Part shown: positions 4,998-8,949 of the stretch, in pieces | How the letters are laid out: the number at the start of each line of letters is the position of its first letter | Position numbering within the stretch: position 1 is the first letter of the stretch | NCBI GenBank assembly: GCA_910584285.1 | Contig: CAJTYK010000066.1 | Span: 1 to 8,949, forward strand | Origin: an uncultured Oscillospiraceae bacterium | GTDB lineage: Bacteria > Bacillota > Clostridia > Oscillospirales > Oscillospiraceae | DNA length: 8,949 nucleotides | Direction of reading: 5' to 3' | Notes under the pieces: generated by a model | Database searches by the model: none | Told to the model about the DNA's origin: nothing | Seen by the model: only the letters and a program-made list of their open reading frames with translations | Position numbers and translations under genes: made by a program

Positions 4998-6758
4998 ATG
5001 AGTGAGGAAAACAACCAGTATACGTTTGAAAACGAGCAGTACCGCAAAACCTATTGGCACACCTGCTCCCACGTGCTGGCCCAGGCCATGAAGCGGCTCC
5101 ACCCCGAGGTGAAGCTGGCCATCGGCCCCAGCATCGACAACGGCTTCTACTACGACTTCGACACCCCCGAGCCCTTCACCGAGGGCCAGCTGGCGGAGCT
5201 GGAGGCCGAGATGCGGAAGATCTGCAAGGAGAAGCTGAAGCTGGAGCGGTTCGAGCTGCCCCGGGCGGAGGCCGTGAAGTTCATGGAGGAGAAGGGCGAG
5301 CCCTACAAGGTGGAGCTGATCCACGACCTGCCCGAGGACGCGGTGATCTCCTTCTATAAGCAGGGCGACTTCACCGATCTCTGCGCCGGCCCCCACCTGG
5401 ATTCCACCGGGCGGATCAAGGGCAACGCCATCAAGCTCACCGCCTGTAACGCCGCCTACTGGCGGGGAGACTCCAGCCGGCAGACCCTCCAGCGGATCTA
5501 CGGCGTGGCCTTCCCCAAGAAGGAGGAGCTGGACGAGTACCTGGCCAAAATCGAGGAGGCTAAGAAGCGAGATCACCGCAAGCTGGGCAAGGAACTGGGC
5601 CTGTTTATGCTCCGAGACGAGGGCCCTGGGTTCCCCTTCTTCCTGCCCAAGGGGATGGTGCTGAAGAACACCCTCATCGACTACTGGCGGCAGATCCACA
5701 AGAAGTACGGCTATGTGGAGATCTCCACCCCCATCATGCTCAACCGGCAGCTGTGGGAGCGCTCCGGCCACTGGGATCACTATAAGGACAATATGTACAC
5801 CACCGTCATTGACGACGTGGACTTCGCCGTCAAGCCCATGAACTGCCCCGGCGGGATGCTGGTGTACGCCAGCGAGCCCCACTCCTACAAGGAGCTGCCC
5901 CTGCGGGTGGGCGAGCTGGGTCTGGTGCACCGCCATGAGCTGTCCGGCGCCCTCCACGGGCTGTTCCGGGTGCGCTGCTTCACCCAGGACGACGCCCACG
6001 TGTTCATGACCCGAGATCAGATGAAAGACGTGATCCAGGAGACGGTGCGGCTGTTTGACGAGGTGTACTCCACCTTCGGTCTGAGTTACACCATTGAGCT
6101 ATCCACCATGCCCGAGGATCACATCGGCACCGTGGACGAGTGGGAGCGCAACCAGGATATCCTGAAGGACGCCATCACCGGCATGGGCAAGGAGTTTGTG
6201 ATCAACGAGGGGGACGGCGCCTTCTACGGCCCCAAGCTGGACTTCCACCTGGCCGACTCTCTGGGCCGGACCTGGCAGTGCGGCACCATCCAGTTGGACA
6301 GCCAGCTCCCCGAGCGCTTTGAACTGGAGTACACCGGCGAGGACGGCCAGAAGCACCGCCCCGTCATGATCCATCGGGTGGTGCTGGGCTCCATCGAGCG
6401 GTTCATCGGCGTGATCACCGAGCACTTTGCCGGGGCGTTCCCTGTGTGGCTGGCCCCGGTGCAGGTGAAGGTGCTGCCCGTCACCGACCGGGCGGAGGAG
6501 TACGCCAAGGAAGTGGCCGCCAAGCTGGAGGCCCAGGGCTTCCGCTGCGAGGTGGACGAGCGCAACGAGAAGATCGGCAAGAAGATCCGGGAGGCCACCC
6601 TGGAAAAGGTGCCCTTCATGCTGGTGGTGGGCGACCGGGACATGGAGAAGGTTACCGTCTCCCCCCGCCGCCGCTCCGGTGAGGATCTGGGGGCCATGGC
6701 GCTGGACGCTTTTGCCGCCCTGCTGGGGGACGAGGTGTCCTCCAAGGCCATCAAATAA
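4998..6758 (+). CDS. thrS: threonyl-tRNA synthetase lacking the TGS domain
   Basis: This 586-residue class II synthetase charges tRNA-Thr with threonine in the cytoplasm. The editing domain is present: HTCSH (H21, H25) and CAGPH (129-133) hold the usual His/Cys residues for removing mischarged serine. The catalytic core has its zinc ligands C283 (MNCPGG), H334 (DDAH) and H459 (MIHR), with spacings 51 and 125 that match the E. coli enzyme (C334, H385, H511) almost exactly. Motif 2 (GLVHRHELSGALHGLFRVRC) and motif 3 (VVLGSIERFIG) are intact, and residues from about 485 form the anticodon-binding domain. The protein is about 51 residues shorter at the N-terminus than E. coli ThrRS because the TGS domain is absent. 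The ATG at 4998 follows AAGGAGG (4984-4990) by 7 nt; the frame extends only nine codons further up, into the T-box terminator, so no TGS domain is hidden upstream. Confidence 0.97.
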   Translation: MSEENNQYTFENEQYRKTYWHTCSHVLAQAMKRLHPEVKLAIGPSIDNGFYYDFDTPEPFTEGQLAELEAEMRKICKEKLKLERFELPRAEAVKFMEEKGEPYKVELIHDLPEDAVISFYKQGDFTDLCAGPHLDSTGRIKGNAIKLTACNAAYWRGDSSRQTLQRIYGVAFPKKEELDEYLAKIEEAKKRDHRKLGKELGLFMLRDEGPGFPFFLPKGMVLKNTLIDYWRQIHKKYGYVEISTPIMLNRQLWERSGHWDHYKDNMYTTVIDDVDFAVKPMNCPGGMLVYASEPHSYKELPLRVGELGLVHRHELSGALHGLFRVRCFTQDDAHVFMTRDQMKDVIQETVRLFDEVYSTFGLSYTIELSTMPEDHIGTVDEWERNQDILKDAITGMGKEFVINEGDGAFYGPKLDFHLADSLGRTWQCGTIQLDSQLPERFELEYTGEDGQKHRPVMIHRVVLGSIERFIGVITEHFAGAFPVWLAPVQVKVLPVTDRAEEYAKEVAAKLEAQGFRCEVDERNEKIGKKIREATLEKVPFMLVVGDRDMEKVTVSPRRRSGEDLGAMALDAFAALLGDEVSSKAIK

Positions 6759-6771
6759 CGAGGAATACGGA

Positions 6772-6805
6772 AAAGCGGCCCGTCCCTTCTGGGACGGGCC
6801 GCTTT
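6772..6805. terminator. bidirectional terminator between thrS and the sugar ABC operon
   Basis: A perfect 15-bp stem, AAAGCGGCCCGTCCC (6772-6786) with its complement at 6791-6805, closes over TTCT. It is followed by TTT on the plus strand; on the minus strand the tract reads TTTT. It lies 13 nt after the thrS stop and 18 nt beyond the stop of the convergent permease gene, so it can serve both transcripts. Confidence 0.9.
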
Positions 6806-6823
6806 GCGCTTGTGGGGAGGGGG

Positions 6824-7690
6824 TCAGCCCTTGACGCCGCCGGAGGCGAGGCCGCTGACCAGATTCTTCTCAATGCACATGAACAGGATGACCACCGGGA
6901 TGATGGCGAAGATGGAGGCGGCAAATAGGTACTGCCACTCGATCATGTTGTAGCCGTTGAAGGTGTTGATGCCCACCGTCAGGGGCTTGAGGGTGTCGGT
7001 GGAGATCAGGCACAGGGCCACGGTGTACTCGTTCCAGGCGTTGATGAAGATGAAGATCAGGGTGGTGACGATGCCGGGGGCGGCCACGGGTAGCAGCACC
7101 CGCATCATGGCCTGCACCCGGTTACAGCCGTCAATGGTGGCGGCCTGCTCCATCTCGGCGGAGATGCCGATAAATGTTCCCCGGAGCAGCCAGATGGTGA
7201 AAGCCTGGTTGAAGGCTGCGTTGATAAAGACCAGGCCCAGGATGCTGTCCGTCAGACCCAGAACCTGCATCACCTGGTAGATACCGATGAGCAGCACCAC
7301 GGGGGCGAACATCTGGGAGACGATGACGAAGCCCAGGAAGGCGGTCTGGCCCTTGAACTTCATGCGGGCCAGGGCGTAGGCGGCGGGGATGCCGCACAGC
7401 ATGGCGATGATGGTGGAGCCGCCCGCGATGAGGACGGAGTTGAGCAGGTAGCGGGCCATGGGCGCCCGGCTCCAGATCTCGATGAAGTTGGACCACAGGG
7501 CGGTGACAGGCAGGATGGTGTTGCCGGAGAAGATCTCCACCCGGTTTTTCAGCGCCGTGCACAGCATGGCGAAGTAGGGGTAGAGGGTGATGACGCACAC
7601 GTCCAGCACCACAAAGTACAGCAGCACCCGCAGAATGACCTTTTTCACCGAGACCGGCTTTTTCACGGCGTTGGCGGCGGGATTACTCAT
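6824..7690 (-). CDS. carbohydrate ABC transporter permease, MalG-type (CUT1)
   Basis: This 288-residue membrane protein is one half of the translocation channel of a binding-protein-dependent sugar importer. Six membrane segments are expected; the first is at about 20-43 after a basic cytoplasmic N-terminus. The EAA loop that docks with the ATPase runs from residue 181 to 201, with EQAATIDG at its start and RVLLP at its end. The C-terminus SGLASGGVKG is typical of MalG-type subunits. The ATG start overlaps the stop of the upstream permease as ATGA, and AAAGGAG lies about 10 nt before it, so the two are coupled. No ATPase gene follows; the operon ends at the shared terminator. CUT1 systems in Firmicutes often use a shared MsmK/UgpC-type ATPase encoded elsewhere. 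The substrate cannot be read from the sequence. Confidence 0.93.
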   Translation of the reverse strand: MSNPAANAVKKPVSVKKVILRVLLYFVVLDVCVITLYPYFAMLCTALKNRVEIFSGNTILPVTALWSNFIEIWSRAPMARYLLNSVLIAGGSTIIAMLCGIPAAYALARMKFKGQTAFLGFVIVSQMFAPVVLLIGIYQVMQVLGLTDSILGLVFINAAFNQAFTIWLLRGTFIGISAEMEQAATIDGCNRVQAMMRVLLPVAAPGIVTTLIFIFINAWNEYTVALCLISTDTLKPLTVGINTFNGYNMIEWQYLFAASIFAIIPVVILFMCIEKNLVSGLASGGVKG

Positions 7691-8628
7691 AGATCGCCAT
7701 CTCCTTTCCGCAGGGTGTAAATCATGTATGCGCTGGCGCAGATCAGCAGGATCAGGAAGCCGATGACGGACACCGCCGCCGCCTCCCCCTGACGGCCGTT
7801 ATAGAAGGCCAGCTTGTACAGGTAGGTCACCAAGGTGTCGGTGCGGTTGGCGGGATCGCCCTTTGTCATGGTCCAGATGATGGGGAAGGAGTTAAACACA
7901 TAGATGATGTTCAGCACGGTGGACACCGTCAGGGAGGACTTTACCAGGGGAAGGGTGATCTTGAACAGCTTTTGCCAGTAGGTGGCCCCGTCCACCGTGG
8001 CGGCCTCGTAGTAGGAACCGTCGATGCTCTGCAATCCCGACAGGACGCAGAAGGTGACAAAGGGGATGGTGACGAAGATGCCGCAGGCGATCTCCCAGCC
8101 GAAGTAGGCTTCCGGGGTGGGGGTCCAGTTCACCGGCTCGCTGATGATCCGCAGCTTCATCAGCAGGGTGTTCAGGGTACCGTAGTCTTTGTTGATGATG
8201 AAGCCCCAGGCACTGGCCTGGATCACCAGGGTGGTGGCCCAGGGGAACACCACGATAGCCCGGGCGATCTTCCGGCCGCGGAACTTGTTGTTCAGCACCA
8301 GGGCCAGCATGAAGCCCAATACGGTGGACAGCACCACCACTGCGATGGTCCACACCAGGGTGTTCTTCAGCACCATGGCAAAGGCAGGGGTTTTGATGAT
8401 CTTGGTGAAATTGGCGAAGTTGTTGAAGCCCCTGAGCTGGCCTGTTTTGCTCACGTTGTTCAGCGCCATCCGGAACACGGAGATGATGGGGATCAGGATG
8501 AAAATAGCCATCAAAATGACGCTGGGGGCGATCCAGATATACGGCTCAACTTTACGGAGAACCCGCTTGCCGGAATAGGGGTCCTTTTTGGTGGTGGAGA
8601 CGGCTTTTGGCGCGGTTGCTTTACTCAC
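7687..8628 (-). CDS. carbohydrate ABC transporter permease, MalF-type (CUT1)
   Basis: This 313-residue membrane protein is the partner channel subunit. A basic N-terminus of about 28 residues precedes the first membrane segment (31-52, IWIAPSVILMAIFILIPIIS), a pattern typical of MalF/UgpA-type permeases without the long extra periplasmic loop of E. coli MalF. The EAA motif lies at 207-227, with YEAATVDGA followed by LFKITLP. Six membrane segments are expected. The GTG start at 8628 is chosen because GGAGG lies 7 nt upstream on the minus strand. It is preceded by a 162-nt gap rich in inverted repeats that separates it from the binding-protein gene, and it overlaps the MalG-type gene by 4 nt. 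Confidence 0.93.
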   Translation of the reverse strand: MSKATAPKAVSTTKKDPYSGKRVLRKVEPYIWIAPSVILMAIFILIPIISVFRMALNNVSKTGQLRGFNNFANFTKIIKTPAFAMVLKNTLVWTIAVVVLSTVLGFMLALVLNNKFRGRKIARAIVVFPWATTLVIQASAWGFIINKDYGTLNTLLMKLRIISEPVNWTPTPEAYFGWEIACGIFVTIPFVTFCVLSGLQSIDGSYYEAATVDGATYWQKLFKITLPLVKSSLTVSTVLNIIYVFNSFPIIWTMTKGDPANRTDTLVTYLYKLAFYNGRQGEAAAVSVIGFLILLICASAYMIYTLRKGDGDL

Positions 8629-8657
8629 GGGGACACCTCCCTATTTTCTCCCGCACA

Positions 8658-8722
8658 GGCTCCTTTCGGCCGCTTTCAAAACGCGGAAGCCTTCCGCACT
8701 TTGAGAACGGCTGAAAGAAGCC
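8658..8722 (-). repeat. long inverted repeat enclosing a small palindrome, ABC operon gap
   Basis: On the minus strand GGCTTCTTTCAGCC (from 8722-8709) can pair with GGCCGAAAGGAGCC (from 8671-8658) at 13 of 14 positions, counting one G-U pair. Between the arms is a perfect palindrome, GCGGAAG-CTTCCGC around one central base (8683-8697), followed by GTTTTG. The inner hairpin looks like a weak terminator. The outer stem ends about 20 nt before the permease ribosome binding site. The structure is read by eye and the function is inferred. Confidence 0.5.
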
Positions 8723-8754
8723 GCGGGCCAGGCCGCTCTGGCCTGGCCCGTGGC
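8720..8754 (-). terminator. intercistronic hairpin after the binding-protein gene (leaky terminator or mRNA stabiliser)
   Basis: A 15-bp stem with one mismatch (arms 8720-8734 and 8740-8754) closes over a 5-nt loop. It lies 36 nt beyond the stop of the binding-protein gene. On the minus strand it is followed by TTCTTTC rather than a clean U run, so partial termination or protection from 3' decay is more likely than full stop. Such elements often raise binding protein over permease. Confidence 0.6.
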
Positions 8755-8790
8755 AGTGCGTTGTTTCGATTTTGAATGTGCTTGGGACGA

Positions 8791-8949
8791 TTAGCCGGCG
8801 ATTTCAGCCTGGAGGTTATCCAGCAGCTCCTGGACGTTGCCGCCCAGCAGGGCCTGCTGCTCCACGTTGATGACGCCCTGCTTCACGTCGGCCCACTCGG
8901 CCTTGGCGGTGGGATAGAACTTGCAGGAGCCCACGATGTCAACCCAGGG
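8791..8949 (-). CDS. extracellular sugar-binding protein of the ABC importer, C-terminal part
   Basis: A minus-strand frame enters from the right edge and ends with TAA after 52 residues. Visible residues include PWVDIVGSCKFYPTAKAEWA and the end QQALLGGNVQELLDNLQAEI plus AG. The pattern of a W followed by helix, then a QxALxG turn and a last helix of the form xELLDxLQxxI, is the usual C-terminus of family 1 solute-binding lipoproteins. Its place directly upstream of two CUT1 permeases supports this. The protein would be anchored outside the membrane by a lipid and deliver sugar to the permeases; its signal peptide, lipobox and the operon promoter lie outside the window. The substrate is unknown. 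Confidence 0.85.
   Translation of the reverse strand, partial: PWVDIVGSCKFYPTAKAEWADVKQGVINVEQQALLGGNVQELLDNLQAEIAG

Noticed and set aside
4311..5999. 562-codon minus-strand open frame across the small ORF, T-box and thrS
   Set aside because: It is antisense to a conserved synthetase and a T-box, its translation is low-complexity, and high GC explains the lack of stops.
7972..8775. 267-codon plus-strand frame opposite the MalF-type permease
   Set aside because: It is antisense to a permease with an EAA motif; the product is Gly/His/Asp/Gln-rich and has no recognisable domain.
1..8949. CRISPR array, tRNA, rRNA, insertion sequence or integrase
   Set aside because: No regularly spaced repeats, no cloverleaf-like segment and no transposase or integrase motifs were seen on either strand.

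Overview
The window reads as a high-GC, low-G+C-lineage-style (Firmicutes) chromosome segment. Protein genes have very GC-rich third positions. Strong AGGAGG-type ribosome binding sites, GTG starts, a T-box leader and sigma-A type promoters are all present. This combination fits gut Clostridia of the Oscillospiraceae type (Flavonifractor / Oscillibacter / Lawsonibacter-like). That placement is inference from style and protein flavour, not from a database match.

Layout. (1) 1-1784, plus strand: the end of a phage-type lysis cassette. It holds the tail of a small membrane protein, a family-4 holin, and an N-acetylmuramoyl-L-alanine amidase endolysin with an SH3b domain and a C-terminal module. 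The cassette closes with a perfect palindrome and a second long hairpin. The endolysin gene carries an apparent internal ribosome binding site and ATG that would make its C-terminal module as a separate 63-residue protein. (2) 1785-2273: an AT-rich spacer without a credible gene, then a strong promoter and a structured leader of about 190 nt. (3) 2274-4459: a translationally coupled pair, an MGDG-synthase/UgtP-like glycolipid glycosyltransferase and a multi-pass flippase-like (LPG-synthase TM domain) protein, suggesting membrane glycolipid synthesis and handling. (4) 4549-4650: a 33-codon small ORF with a good ribosome binding site, closed by a strong terminator. (5) 4693-6758: a consensus promoter, a threonine T-box riboswitch (specifier ACC, T-box, terminator) and thrS. 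This ThrRS lacks the N-terminal TGS domain but keeps its editing, catalytic and anticodon-binding parts. (6) 6772-6805: a convergent terminator. (7) 6824-8949, minus strand: a CUT1-type sugar ABC importer with two coupled permeases, preceded by the C-terminus of the substrate-binding protein, whose gene runs off the right edge. The 162-nt gap between binding protein and permeases is filled with inverted repeats that could set the protein ratio. No ATPase gene is visible.

I see no convincing undescribed multi-gene system. The items most worth following up are the internal start in the endolysin, the small ORF at 4549, the structured leader before the glycosyltransferase, and the structured gap in the ABC operon. 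The TGS-less ThrRS paired with a Thr T-box is also notable.
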